Shown here piece by piece: positions 49,155-59,363 of a stretch of DNA of 64,000 nt. The DNA is taken from assembly GCF_021560035.1 (NCBI RefSeq), contig NZ_CP074373.1, forward strand, positions 1,608,001 to 1,672,000, in the 5' to 3' direction. Each line of letters begins with the position of its first letter. Position 1 is the stretch's first letter. The stretch comes from Virgibacillus sp. NKC19-16. Lineage in GTDB: Bacteria > Bacillota > Bacilli > Bacillales > Amphibacillaceae. Made by a program: the position numbers and the translations under genes. The notes beneath the pieces are model-generated. The model was not told the DNA's origin. It saw only the letters and a list, made by a program, of their open reading frames with translations, and made no database searches.

Positions 49155-49907
49155 ACATAGAACTATCCATTCATCAATTGTAAAAGATTGAATCATTTCA
49201 TCAGCGATCTCTATTTGATAATAATGTTGTAATTCCTCAGGTGCATTTATTATAAAACTGCTTACTTGATCCATGGATTCTTTTGTATCCATTGTCCTGT
49301 TTATCCACGCTTCATATGGTAATGTTTTTTTCCTTAGCTGTTGATCCACAATGGATAAATTATTTTGACTGATAAGCTGTTTCCACTCAGAAATTTTCAA
49401 AGAGCGGACATGGCTGTAATCACGCATTTTTTCTAAGCTATTATAGAAGACATCATATTCCGGTTTCTCAGAAGCAACATTATCTATTAACAAAAAATCA
49501 CCATTAGGCTTTAGAACCCGGTGCACTTCACTGATAAATTTTTCAGGATTAGGAAAATGATGTGCTGCAATTCGACATGTGGCAATATCAAAGGCATTAT
49601 CCAGAAATGGTAAGTCTTCTGCATCTGCAACTACATAGTCTATATTTGTAAAAGAAGTTAAATGCAAAGCTGTATTCTCTAACATTTCCCTGGTTATATC
49701 AGTGGCAATTACGCTGTCTACATAGGGTGAAAGTTGTTTTGCCACATGACCTCCACCTGTCGCTATATCAATAATAGTCATGTTGGGTTGTGGCTTCAAC
49801 CACTTCGTTATTAAAGGTAGGTCACTGCCGGTAGAATGGGTACTACTTGTAACATAGGCATCTTTATTTTTTGAAAATACATGTTGAACATATTCTTTTT
49901 CCTTCAT
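49143..49907 (-). CDS. Class I SAM-dependent methyltransferase (UbiE/Methyltransf_11 type)
   Basis: A 254-residue methyltransferase. Motif I is IDIATGGGHVAKQL (about 47-60), the acidic end of strand 2 is IATDIT, and post-motif blocks are VVADAEDLPFLDNAFDIATCRIAAHHF and VLKPNGDFLLIDN. The substrate is unknown; similarity to UbiE/menaquinone-type enzymes is only at the fold level. The start at 49907 has GAGGTGG 5 nt upstream. A LysR regulator is divergent, with a dyad between them, so it is probably its target. Confidence 0.88.
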   Translation of the reverse strand: MKEKEYVQHVFSKNKDAYVTSSTHSTGSDLPLITKWLKPQPNMTIIDIATGGGHVAKQLSPYVDSVIATDITREMLENTALHLTSFTNIDYVVADAEDLPFLDNAFDIATCRIAAHHFPNPEKFISEVHRVLKPNGDFLLIDNVASEKPEYDVFYNSLEKMRDYSHVRSLKISEWKQLISQNNLSIVDQQLRKKTLPYEAWINRTMDTKESMDQVSSFIINAPEELQHYYQIEIADEMIQSFTIDEWIVLCKKK

Positions 49908-49969
49908 TAAGCCACCTCTTTCCATTTATCTTTATCATATGCTCGCCAGTGAAATAAGTATAATATTAG

Positions 49970-49990
49970 TTTATAATCAAAAGTGATAAA
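49970..49990. promoter_or_regulatory. LysR-type operator dyad
   Basis: TTTAT (49970-49974), 11 nt, ATAAA (49986-49990): a symmetric dyad of LysR-box form in the 113-bp gap between the divergent methyltransferase and lysR genes. TATAAT at 49959-49964 next to it could be a -10. Confidence 0.5.
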
Positions 49991-50020
49991 CATAAATTAT
50001 CAACCGAGGAGAAGAATTAA

Positions 50021-50881
50021 ATGAAGATCGATGATTATGCATTATTAATAAAATTAAATGAGATAGGAACCATTCGTGGCACGGCCAAAGACATATTGAT
50101 TTCACAGCCTGCGGTAACTCAACGACTCAAATATATTGAAGAATACTTTGGACAAATCATTTTTATTCGTACACCAAAACGATTAGTGTTAACACCCGGT
50201 GGAGAAATGATCATTAACCACGCCGTCTCCGTTATTGAACAGGAAAAGACAATTAAAAATAAGCTTGCAGCGTCAAGTGATGAAGTTCAGGGGACCTTAT
50301 CAATTGCTTGTTCATCTCTTATTAGCCAACGTTTTTTACCGGCAATTCTCGGTGAGTTCAATAATGCCTTTCCGAAAGTAGCTATTGACCTTGTAACAGG
50401 AATTAGTGAAGACATTAAACGTAATCATAAAAACTATCATGCGTGTATTATTCGAGGTGAAAAATTGAAAGAAAGTACGTGTAAACGTTTATTTGATGAT
50501 CCGTTATATATTTTTGATACAGAACCTTTCCCGACAAATAAAATGAAAGAGCGCCCCTTAATTTCGTTTAGCAGTGACGATAGCCTGCACGAGCTTGTGG
50601 ATAATTGGCTATACCATCATCAGGATGAAATTAAGCCGGTGAAAACCATTACAGTTGATCAGATTGAAACATGTAAGCAATTTATGAAACAAGGGCTGGG
50701 GATGGCGGTATTACCTGAAAGTGTTTCAGACTCTATGAAAGAAGAATATCCGCATATTTCACTGAAGCTTAACGGGAAACAAATGACAAGAGATACATGG
50801 GTTTGTTACCAGGAGGGCGCTCGGAAATTGCCTCAGGTTGATCGGTTTATACATGCATTAACTAAAAAAACATTCCTTTAG
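50021..50881 (+). CDS. LysR-family transcription regulator
   Basis: A 286-residue LysR regulator: winged helix-turn-helix at 1-60 (GTIRGTAKDILISQPAVTQRLKYIEEYFGQIIFIRTPKRLVLT) and a periplasmic-binding-like effector domain (about 88-280). The effector is unknown. It is divergent from the methyltransferase gene, and ohr follows 62 nt downstream, so it could control either or both. CGAGGAGA precedes the ATG. Confidence 0.9.
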   Translation: MKIDDYALLIKLNEIGTIRGTAKDILISQPAVTQRLKYIEEYFGQIIFIRTPKRLVLTPGGEMIINHAVSVIEQEKTIKNKLAASSDEVQGTLSIACSSLISQRFLPAILGEFNNAFPKVAIDLVTGISEDIKRNHKNYHACIIRGEKLKESTCKRLFDDPLYIFDTEPFPTNKMKERPLISFSSDDSLHELVDNWLYHHQDEIKPVKTITVDQIETCKQFMKQGLGMAVLPESVSDSMKEEYPHISLKLNGKQMTRDTWVCYQEGARKLPQVDRFIHALTKKTFL

Positions 50882-50943
50882 ATGTTTAATACATCCCCTA
50901 TTGAGGAATATATAAATATACGTAGTTAAAAGGAGTGTTACTA

Positions 50944-51363
50944 ATGAGTGAAGTAATATTTACATCAAGTGCAACAGCAAAAAATGGTAGAGATGGCCAC
51001 GTGAAGTCAGATGATGGGTTAATCGATCTAAATCTTGTGAATCCCGCTAGTAATAAAGATGATAAAGGATCTAACCCGGAACAGCTTTTTGCGGCTGGAT
51101 ATGCAGCTTGCTATGACGGTGCATTGAATTTAGTAGCAAAACAGAAAAAGAAAGAAATTAAGTCTGAAACAAACGCAGAAGTAAGTTTTATGAAAGATGA
51201 GGCAGATGGCGGAAATAAAATAGGCGTTACACTCAATATTAATATAGAAGGCGCAAGCCCTGAAGAAGCAGAAGAGTTAGCGGAATCTGCACATCAGGTT
51301 TGCCCATATTCTAAAGCAACAAGAGGCAATGTCGAAGTGAAATTAAATCCAAAAGCTGTTTAA
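50944..51363 (+). CDS. ohr: Organic hydroperoxide resistance protein (Ohr/OsmC family)
   Basis: A 139-residue Ohr-type peroxiredoxin. The reactive cysteine is C56 in FAAGYAACYDGAL and the resolving cysteine is C120 in HQVCPYSKATRGN; the ending RGNVEVKLNP is typical of OhrA/OhrB. It reduces organic peroxides using dithiol lipoate or low-molecular thiols. The ATG at 50944 has AAAAGGAG 9 nt upstream. No OhrR (MarR-type) gene is adjacent; a LysR gene is. Confidence 0.93.
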   Translation: MSEVIFTSSATAKNGRDGHVKSDDGLIDLNLVNPASNKDDKGSNPEQLFAAGYAACYDGALNLVAKQKKKEIKSETNAEVSFMKDEADGGNKIGVTLNINIEGASPEEAEELAESAHQVCPYSKATRGNVEVKLNPKAV

Positions 51364-51370
51364 GCTAATA

Positions 51371-51398
51371 AAGGCGTCCCGAAATAGCGGGGCGCCTT
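51371..51398. terminator. Terminator between ohr and rqcH
   Basis: A 10-bp GC-rich stem (51371-51380 with 51389-51398, one G-U pair), flanked by AATAA and TTATT. It lies between convergent genes. Confidence 0.75.
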
Positions 51399-51417
51399 CG
51401 TTATTCTTAAGTCACGA

Positions 51418-53127
51418 TTACTTTTTCTTTAACGCTTCAATCGTCTTTTGATGTGGTGTGACAAACAGCGTTTTCTGATTTTCATATGTTACATATCCAG
51501 GTTTTGTCCCATTTGGTTTTTTCACATTGCGTATTTTCGTATAATCTACAGGTACGGAGGAAGAGTTTTGAGATTTACTGAAATAGGCTGCTATTTGTGC
51601 TGCCTCAGTAAGCGTATCCTCACTGGGATTGCTGGAACGGATAATGACATGTGAGCCTGGTATATTCTTCGTATGAAGCCAAATATCATCTCTGTTTGCC
51701 AGCTTACTCGTTACATACTCATTTTGTTTATTATTTTTGCCGACAAGAATTACGGTTCCGTCTGTTGCCAAGTATTCTTCCGGTACCGGTTTTTTCGGTT
51801 TATTCTTATGCTTCTTATGCTTTGTTTGTTTCTTTAAATAACCTTCTTCACGTAGTTCATCACGAATTTCTTCTATATCTGCAACACTGGCAACATCAAT
51901 TTGCTGCAGGAGTTGCTCCAGATAATCAATTTCCTTATTTGTTTTAATCATTTCTTTTTCAATTACTTGTTTCGATTTTTTTAGTTTTTGGTATGTTTTA
52001 AAATAGGATTGTGCATTTTCACTCGGTGTTTTCGTTGGATTTAACTCTATTGCTATTTCGTTTTGCTCTGGGTCGTAATAGTCCGTCACTGAGATGCTTT
52101 CATCACCTTGTGCTACCAAATGCATGTGTGCAGTTAACAGTTCTCCCAGTTTTTGATAACGCTCTGCGCTTTTTGCCTTTTTAATCGTTTGTCTATGCTT
52201 TTTCATTTTTCGATTATTTTTATCTTTTTCATTTTTTATAAATCGATATAAATCTTTTGCCTGTTGCTTGACGCGATCTCGTTCCGCTTTTCCTGAATAA
52301 AATGCATCGAGCATCTTATTCGTTGATGTAAAGCTTTCCTTCTCACCTTCAAAGGACGTTAGGGGAAGTACGTGAAAGTCTTCTTTTTTATTCCGGTAGA
52401 TAGCAGGAGTGTAACTATTGTTTTGTATTTTTTCTTGAATCTCCACGAATTTCTCCATGTATTTATTTCTGGCTCCTAAGTTTGCACGACTGATAATTTC
52501 TCTGGCAATAACCGGTGAGAAACCTACTAACTCATGAACGATTTGTGTATCCAGTTTACCCGCATTGAAATCAAGTCGTTTCATAAATTGTTCCCCATTG
52601 ATATTTAATGGATTCACCTTATCTTGCATGGGAGGAAGCTTATATTTTTGTCCTGGTTGAATGATTCGATGGCGGTTTTGTGCCATGGAAACATGCTTCA
52701 AGCTATCTATAATATGGCCTTTTTCCTTATCAACTAACATAACATTACTATGTTTTCCCATTAATTCCATAATAAGGGTTTTGTGGTTAATATCTCCAAT
52801 TTCATTTCTGGTTTTAATGGAAAAAGTTATAATGCGCTCCATTCCATATTGCTGGATTTCTTCTATGACTGCACCAGATAGATGTTTCCTAAGAATCATA
52901 CAAAACATTGGTGGTTCTTTTGGATTGGTATACGTGTCGTCTGTTATATGAAGACGCGCATATGTCGGATGGATGGAAAATAACAATGTCTGATTTTTCC
53001 CGTTGCTCCGAATGGTGAAAACAAGTTCTGTATTTGTAGGCTGATAAATTTTCGTGATTTTTCCTGGAATGATTTCTTCTTTTAATTCTTCTGTTACTGC
53101 TCGTGTAACAATACCGTCAAATGGCAT
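51418..53127 (-). CDS. rqcH: Ribosome quality control protein RqcH (NFACT family, YloA)
   Basis: A 569-residue NFACT protein. The N-terminal FbpA/NFACT-N domain (MPFDGIVTRAVTEELKEEI...), middle helix-hairpin-helix and long coiled coils (about 280-440, many Lys and Glu), and a C-terminal NFACT-R domain (about 455-565) with GSHVIIRS and the ending TLFVTPHQKTIEALKK. It adds alanine tails to nascent chains on obstructed 50S subunits; older work called it a fibronectin-binding protein. The start at 53127 has GAGGTGAT upstream. Confidence 0.94.
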   Translation of the reverse strand: MPFDGIVTRAVTEELKEEIIPGKITKIYQPTNTELVFTIRSNGKNQTLLFSIHPTYARLHITDDTYTNPKEPPMFCMILRKHLSGAVIEEIQQYGMERIITFSIKTRNEIGDINHKTLIMELMGKHSNVMLVDKEKGHIIDSLKHVSMAQNRHRIIQPGQKYKLPPMQDKVNPLNINGEQFMKRLDFNAGKLDTQIVHELVGFSPVIAREIISRANLGARNKYMEKFVEIQEKIQNNSYTPAIYRNKKEDFHVLPLTSFEGEKESFTSTNKMLDAFYSGKAERDRVKQQAKDLYRFIKNEKDKNNRKMKKHRQTIKKAKSAERYQKLGELLTAHMHLVAQGDESISVTDYYDPEQNEIAIELNPTKTPSENAQSYFKTYQKLKKSKQVIEKEMIKTNKEIDYLEQLLQQIDVASVADIEEIRDELREEGYLKKQTKHKKHKNKPKKPVPEEYLATDGTVILVGKNNKQNEYVTSKLANRDDIWLHTKNIPGSHVIIRSSNPSEDTLTEAAQIAAYFSKSQNSSSVPVDYTKIRNVKKPNGTKPGYVTYENQKTLFVTPHQKTIEALKKK

Positions 53128-53248
53128 ACGATCACCTCTTAGGTAATTATAGCATTTTTTGGGACAGGTCTGCATAAATATCCATTAGTAGGTTGTAATT
53201 AATTCAGGTTAAGCATTGCATGTTGTAACGAATTTGGAGGAATGCAGT

Positions 53249-55903
53249 ATGAGATGGTATCAATTAGATGTAGATCGTGTTGAACAGAAGTTACATGTAA
53301 CGTCGAATAGAGGACTCACCTCTAAGCAAGTTGAACAACGACGTAAGCAATATGGGGCGAATATCTTAGAGGGGCAGAAAAACACACCCAGGTGGTTACT
53401 CTTTTTAAAACAATTTCAAGATTTTATGGTATTGGTATTACTTGCAGCGACATTAATAGCTGGTTTACTTGGCGAATATATTGATGCAATTGCTATTATG
53501 GTAATCGTGCTGGTAAACGGGTGTATAGGCTATTTTCAGGAGCAAAAGGCTGAGAAATCCCTTGATAAATTAAAAGAATTATCGGCACCCATGGCAAATG
53601 TCTTGCGAAATGAAAATTGGGAAAAAGTGAACTCTAGGGATGTTGTTGTAGGGGATGTCGTAAAAATTAACAGTGGTGATCGCGTCCCAGCAGACATTCG
53701 AATTGTAAAGTCAAATAGTATGGAAACAGAGGAATCAGCACTGACCGGCGAATCACTTCCTGTTGTGAAGCATGCTACTGCTATTGATAGCAACAGCCTT
53801 GAAGCACAGGATCAAGTTAACATGGGATTTATGGGTACACTGGTCACGAGGGGATTTGGCGTCGGCATCGTTGTCGGAACCGGTATGAATACAGTAATGG
53901 GCCAGATTGCTTCCTTAATGGTTAGCACGAAGAAAATGAGCACACCACTAGAAAATAAGCTAGCTGAACTTGGGAAAATTTTAATTGTTGTCGCTCTTGT
54001 GTTAACAGCATTAGTTGTTGGAGTTGGGGTAGTCCAAGGACATCCAGTTTATAACATGTTTTTAGCTGGTGTTTCCTTAGCAGTTGCTGCTATTCCGGAG
54101 GGCTTGCCGGCAATCGTTACAGTAGCCTTGTCACTAGGCGTGCAGCGCATGATTAAGAAGCATGCGATTGTACGAAAATTATCTGCGGTGGAAACACTAG
54201 GTTCGGCTTCAGTTATTGCCTCAGATAAAACAGGAACCATGACAGAAAATCAAATGACGGTAAAGGAAGTCTATTTAAATGGCAGGCATATATATGTAAC
54301 TGGTGATGGCTATGATATACAAGGAGATTATTTTTTAGAAAAGAATAAAATTGATAATAATTTTCCTAATTTGGAGGCAATGCTCCAATATGGAACGCTT
54401 TGTAATAACGCCACATTACAAGTAAAAAAAGGAAAATACAAAATAGACGGGGACCCAACAGATGGCGCACTTTTAATAGCTGCCAGAAAAATGGACTTGA
54501 ACTTGTCGCTTAGTGAGAAGTACCGTATCGTTAAAGAGATACCCTTCGATTCAGACAGAAAGCGAATGAGTGTCATTGTAGAAGATGAAAATAATATGCG
54601 TTTTTTAATAACAAAAGGGGCACCTGATGTCTTGCTTCCAAGATCCGCATTCTATTTGGATGAAAGCGGGAGAAAGGTTTTAAACAAGACAGCCAAAAGC
54701 AATATCGACCAGGCTGTAGATCAGATGGCTGAAAAAGCTCTACGAACAATAGCAATTGGGATGAAGCCTATTTCTAAGGATGAGTCACTAAATACAGCGT
54801 TCATTGAAGATGATCTAACATTTATCGGCTTGTATGGAATGATTGACCCACCAAGAAAAGAAGTGAAATCAGCAATTGAAGAATGTAGACAAGCTGGAAT
54901 AAAAACAGTAATGATTACAGGGGACCACGTAAAAACAGCCAGTGCCATTGCCCAAAAACTTAATTTGCTCCCAGAACATGGTCGGGTATTGGAAGGACAT
55001 CAATTAAATCAGCTATCCGTCTCTGAACTTGAAGATGTCATTGATGATACTTTTGTATTTGCCAGAGTTACACCGGAACATAAATTGAAAATTGTTAAAG
55101 CATTCCAAGAAAAAGGACATATTGTTGCAATGACAGGGGATGGGGTAAATGATGCGCCGGCGATCAAAGCTAGTGATATTGGTATTAGCATGGGAATGAG
55201 CGGTACAGATGTAACAAAAGAAGCTTCCTCCTTAGTCCTGATGGATGATAATTTTGCAACAATTAAATCGGCGATTCAAGAAGGGCGAAATATTTATGAA
55301 AATATACGGAAATTTATCAGGTATTTATTAGCATCAAATGTTGGTGAAATATTGGTTATGTTATTTGCAATGCTGTTGGCACTCCCTCTTCCACTTGTAC
55401 CTGTACAAATACTCTGGGTTAATTTAGTAACAGATGGACTTCCGGCAATGGCGTTAGGAATGGATAAATCGGAAGGGGATGTGATGAAACGAGGGCCAAG
55501 AAATCCTCGGGAAGGAATTTTTTCCCGAGGCCTGGGCTATAAAATCATTAGCCGGGGTATTATGATCGGTCTCGTAACATTAATTGCTTTCATGCTGACA
55601 TATCAGAACAATCCGGATAACCTGATTTACGGGCAAACGGTAGCTTTTACAACATTGGTAATGGCCCAGTTGATTCATGTGTTTGATTGTCGTAGCGAGA
55701 ATTCGGTATTCTCCAGAAATCCTTTTGGAAATATTTACTTGGTGCTAGCAGTGTTATCTTCCCTATTGTTATTACTTGTTGTCATTTACTGGGAGCCGCT
55801 GCAACCAATTTTCCATACAACATTTTTAAGCTTAAGAGATTGGTTGTTTATTCTCGTATTAAGTGCGATACCTACTGTTCTATTTGGTTATACAAAAAAA
55901 TAA
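53249..55903 (+). CDS. yloB: Calcium-transporting P-type ATPase (YloB)
   Basis: An 884-residue P2A-type ATPase with ten membrane helices. Order: N-terminal cation ATPase domain, actuator domain with TGES, Ca2+-site motif IPEGLPAIV in helix 4, phosphorylated D326 in SDKTGTMT, nucleotide domain, hinge [18 protein letters not shown], and six C-terminal helices. B. subtilis YloB (similar length) moves Ca2+ and matters in spore germination and heat resistance. The ATG at 53249 follows TTGGAGGAA. It is divergent from rqcH and followed by a terminator. Confidence 0.93.
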   Translation: MRWYQLDVDRVEQKLHVTSNRGLTSKQVEQRRKQYGANILEGQKNTPRWLLFLKQFQDFMVLVLLAATLIAGLLGEYIDAIAIMVIVLVNGCIGYFQEQKAEKSLDKLKELSAPMANVLRNENWEKVNSRDVVVGDVVKINSGDRVPADIRIVKSNSMETEESALTGESLPVVKHATAIDSNSLEAQDQVNMGFMGTLVTRGFGVGIVVGTGMNTVMGQIASLMVSTKKMSTPLENKLAELGKILIVVALVLTALVVGVGVVQGHPVYNMFLAGVSLAVAAIPEGLPAIVTVALSLGVQRMIKKHAIVRKLSAVETLGSASVIASDKTGTMTENQMTVKEVYLNGRHIYVTGDGYDIQGDYFLEKNKIDNNFPNLEAMLQYGTLCNNATLQVKKGKYKIDGDPTDGALLIAARKMDLNLSLSEKYRIVKEIPFDSDRKRMSVIVEDENNMRFLITKGAPDVLLPRSAFYLDESGRKVLNKTAKSNIDQAVDQMAEKALRTIAIGMKPISKDESLNTAFIEDDLTFIGLYGMIDPPRKEVKSAIEECRQAGIKTVMITGDHVKTASAIAQKLNLLPEHGRVLEGHQLNQLSVSELEDVIDDTFVFARVTPEHKLKIVKAFQEKGHIVAMTGDGVNDAPAIKASDIGISMGMSGTDVTKEASSLVLMDDNFATIKSAIQEGRNIYENIRKFIRYLLASNVGEILVMLFAMLLALPLPLVPVQILWVNLVTDGLPAMALGMDKSEGDVMKRGPRNPREGIFSRGLGYKIISRGIMIGLVTLIAFMLTYQNNPDNLIYGQTVAFTTLVMAQLIHVFDCRSENSVFSRNPFGNIYLVLAVLSSLLLLLVVIYWEPLQPIFHTTFLSLRDWLFILVLSAIPTVLFGYTKK

Positions 55904-55911
55904 TAATGTAT

Positions 55912-55947
55912 ACCCGGATTGTGATAAAAAATCACAATTCGGGTTTT
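55912..55947 (+). terminator. yloB terminator
   Basis: A 14-bp stem (55912-55925 with 55931-55944, one G-U pair), a 5-nt A loop and a T run. It begins 9 nt after the yloB stop. Confidence 0.9.
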
Positions 55948-55995
55948 CATTTTTTATGAATCAACGTTATAATAATTGTAATGGATGTGGTAATT

Positions 55996-56874
55996 ATGGC
56001 AATGAGTATGACCGGATATGGAACTAGTACTTCCCATTTAGAAAATACTATGTTAACGGTTGAAATCCGCAGTGTGAATCATCGCTATCTGGATTTTACT
56101 GCAAAAATCCCTCGTTTCTTTTTATTTTTAGAGGATAAAATAAAAAAAATAATACAATCTTATTTCGGGCGTGGAAGAATAGAAGTGTATATCAGTATTG
56201 AAGGGGAAAGCTTCGTTAAAAAAACAGTGAAAACAGACTGGGATCTAATGGATCAATACATGGATCAGTTAGGTAAGGCGAAAAGCCGTTATCATTTAAT
56301 AGGGGATATTCCTGCTGAGATCTTGGCTGCAATTCCGGAGTTAATTACAATCCGGGAAGCAGAGGAGTATCCGGATGGATTAAAAGACGCTATCTTGACA
56401 TGTACAAAAGAGGCATGTGAACAAGTTCGGGTCATGAGACAAGAAGAAGGTGTGTTTTTAAGTAACGATTTGGAAGAAAGATTAAATACAATTTATAATA
56501 TCGTCTCGTTATTACAAACAAACCGCATTCGGGTAATGGAGGAATACAGAGAGCGAATTCAAAAACGCATCAGAGATCATTTAGACGATAATACAGTTGA
56601 TCAGGCAAGAGTATATCAGGAAATTGTACTTCTTGCAGAGAAAGGTGACATAACAGAAGAGGTTGTACGCCTCTTAGCTCATATTGAGCATTTCAGGGGA
56701 ACACTAAATACTGCAGAACCAATTGGGAGAACATTGGACTTTATTACACAAGAAATGCATCGGGAAGCTAATACAATTGGTTCCAAATCTACAGATACTG
56801 AAATTAGTGCATATACGGTATCATTAAAGAGAGAAATCGAGAAAATGAAAGAACAACTACAAAATATTGAATAG
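55996..56874 (+). CDS. yloC: YicC-family endoribonuclease YloC
   Basis: A 292-residue protein of the YicC family, recently described as an endoribonuclease. Signatures are MSMTGYG at the start, SVNHRYLDFTAKIPR (about 31-45) and the ending FITQEMHREANTIGSKSTD...SLKREIEKMKEQLQN. Upstream ATG choices (55996, 56002) differ by two residues; the former is better spaced from GGATGTGG. It leads the group yloC-remA-gmk-rpoZ. Confidence 0.93.
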   Translation: MAMSMTGYGTSTSHLENTMLTVEIRSVNHRYLDFTAKIPRFFLFLEDKIKKIIQSYFGRGRIEVYISIEGESFVKKTVKTDWDLMDQYMDQLGKAKSRYHLIGDIPAEILAAIPELITIREAEEYPDGLKDAILTCTKEACEQVRVMRQEEGVFLSNDLEERLNTIYNIVSLLQTNRIRVMEEYRERIQKRIRDHLDDNTVDQARVYQEIVLLAEKGDITEEVVRLLAHIEHFRGTLNTAEPIGRTLDFITQEMHREANTIGSKSTDTEISAYTVSLKREIEKMKEQLQNIE

Positions 56875-56935
56875 CCTGTGTTAGATATGTATGATAGAAT
56901 GAAATTTAGGTTTAGGTTGTTAAGGGGGAGCAAAT

Positions 56936-57196
56936 TTGAGTTTACGATTAATTAATATTGGATTTGGCAATGTTGTGTCTGCGAATCGAGTGATATCGAT
57001 TGTTTCGCCGGAATCAGCGCCAATTAAACGAATTGTTACAATAGCTAGAGATAATAATAAATTAGTTGATGCAACATATGGGAGACGTACACGTGCAGTC
57101 ATCGTAACAGACAGTGATCACGTCGTCTTATCTGCTGTACAGCCTGAGACTGTTGGACAGCGCGTATTAAGCCATGAAGAGGATTCAGACGAATAA
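56936..57196 (+). CDS. remA: Extracellular matrix regulator RemA (YlzA)
   Basis: An 86-residue DNA-binding regulator; RemA forms a ring that wraps DNA and activates biofilm matrix genes in B. subtilis. The protein reads [20 protein letters not shown] and [20 protein letters not shown], typical of the family. The start is TTG with AAGGGGGAG 6 nt upstream. It lies between yloC and gmk as in B. subtilis. Confidence 0.95.
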   Translation: MSLRLINIGFGNVVSANRVISIVSPESAPIKRIVTIARDNNKLVDATYGRRTRAVIVTDSDHVVLSAVQPETVGQRVLSHEEDSDE

Positions 57197-58041
<845 letters not shown>

Positions 58042-58047
58042 ACAAAT

Positions 58048-58078
58048 CCCCTCGCTCTTCTAATTGCGAGGGTTTTTT
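58048..58078 (+). terminator. rpoZ terminator
   Basis: CCCTCGC (58049-58055) pairs with 58066-58072 and is followed by six T, a few nt after the rpoZ stop. Confidence 0.9.
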
Positions 58079-58154
58079 AATTTCTAATGAAGGACGCTCT
58101 GCAAAATTTATGTTATAAATAAGGGAGACGATTGATTTGAAAGGGGTATTATAA

Positions 58155-59363
58155 ATGGTAGCAGGTAAAAATGTCCTTTTAGGAGTATCTGGTGGAATTG
58201 CAGTATATAAGGCTGTTGCATTAACGAGTAAATTAACCCAACAAGGGGCAAATGTACGCGTGATGATGACACCTAGCTCCACTGAATTTGTTTCCCCATT
58301 GACGTTTCAGGCTATATCCAGAAATGCCGTTTATGTAGATACATTCGATGAAAAAGATCCATCTAAAATTGCTCATATTGATGTTGCAGATTGGGCAGAT
58401 ATTGCGATAATTGCTCCGGCAACAGCAAATATTATCGGGAAAATAGCAAATGGAATTGCTGATGATATGCTTTCAACGACATTATTAGCTACAAGTGCTG
58501 ATGTATATGTTGCACCAGCAATGAATGTACATATGTATGCCCATCCCGCTGTGATCAGTAATATGAAACAACTAGAGGAGTGGGGATATCATTTTATCGA
58601 ACCAGGAGACGGTTATCTAGCATGTGGCTATGTAGGTAAAGGGCGATTGGAAGAACCGGAGGAGATTATAAGTGTTATTAAAAATCACCAGTCCATCGAT
58701 TTGACCCTTAAAGATAAAAGAGTATTAATCTCAGCAGGTCCTACACGTGAACAAATAGATCCTGTCCGATTTTTTACAAATAGATCTTCAGGAAAAATGG
58801 GATTTGCTTTGGCTGAAGCGGCTGCTAAACGTGGAGCGGATGTAACGCTTGTAGCCGGACCAACCGAGATAGAAGCTTCACAGAATACGATAAAACGGGT
58901 GGATGTTACAACTGCTGAAGAAATGTATGATGCAATGCATGAGCACTTTCCTGAAAGCGACATCGTCATTAAAGCTGCAGCGGTTGCAGATTATCGTCCA
59001 AAGCTCATTGCTCATGAAAAAATGAAAAAGCAGGAGGATGATTTGCATATCGAAATGGAACGAACCAAAGATATCCTTCAGTCACTTGGAGGAATAAAGA
59101 CCGATCAGTATTTAGTAGGTTTTGCAGCTGAAACATCAACACCCTTGGAATATGGCTTGCAAAAATTAAAGAAAAAGAATCTGGATGGAATTGTCATTAA
59201 CAATGTTTCCACAGAGGGAGCTGGCTTTGGCGGGGATACAAATATTGTAACTTACGTGAATAAGCATCAAAGGAAGGAAGAAATAGCGTTGGCTAGTAAG
59301 CAGGAAATTGCTGAAGAAATCTTAACCTTTATCGATCAAGATATGAAGGATGAAGCACAGTGA
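58155..59363 (+). CDS. coaBC: Bifunctional phosphopantothenoylcysteine decarboxylase/synthetase
   Basis: A 402-residue fused enzyme of coenzyme A synthesis. N-terminal CoaC flavoprotein (1-185) with GVSGGIAVYKA, APAMNVHMYAHPA and the cysteine loop GDGYLACGYVGKGRL; C-terminal CoaB (186-402) with ISAGPTREQIDPVRFFTNRSSGKMG and AAAVADYRP. It starts 114 nt after rpoZ and its own promoter is unclear. Its stop overlaps the priA start. Confidence 0.96.
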   Translation: MVAGKNVLLGVSGGIAVYKAVALTSKLTQQGANVRVMMTPSSTEFVSPLTFQAISRNAVYVDTFDEKDPSKIAHIDVADWADIAIIAPATANIIGKIANGIADDMLSTTLLATSADVYVAPAMNVHMYAHPAVISNMKQLEEWGYHFIEPGDGYLACGYVGKGRLEEPEEIISVIKNHQSIDLTLKDKRVLISAGPTREQIDPVRFFTNRSSGKMGFALAEAAAKRGADVTLVAGPTEIEASQNTIKRVDVTTAEEMYDAMHEHFPESDIVIKAAAVADYRPKLIAHEKMKKQEDDLHIEMERTKDILQSLGGIKTDQYLVGFAAETSTPLEYGLQKLKKKNLDGIVINNVSTEGAGFGGDTNIVTYVNKHQRKEEIALASKQEIAEEILTFIDQDMKDEAQ

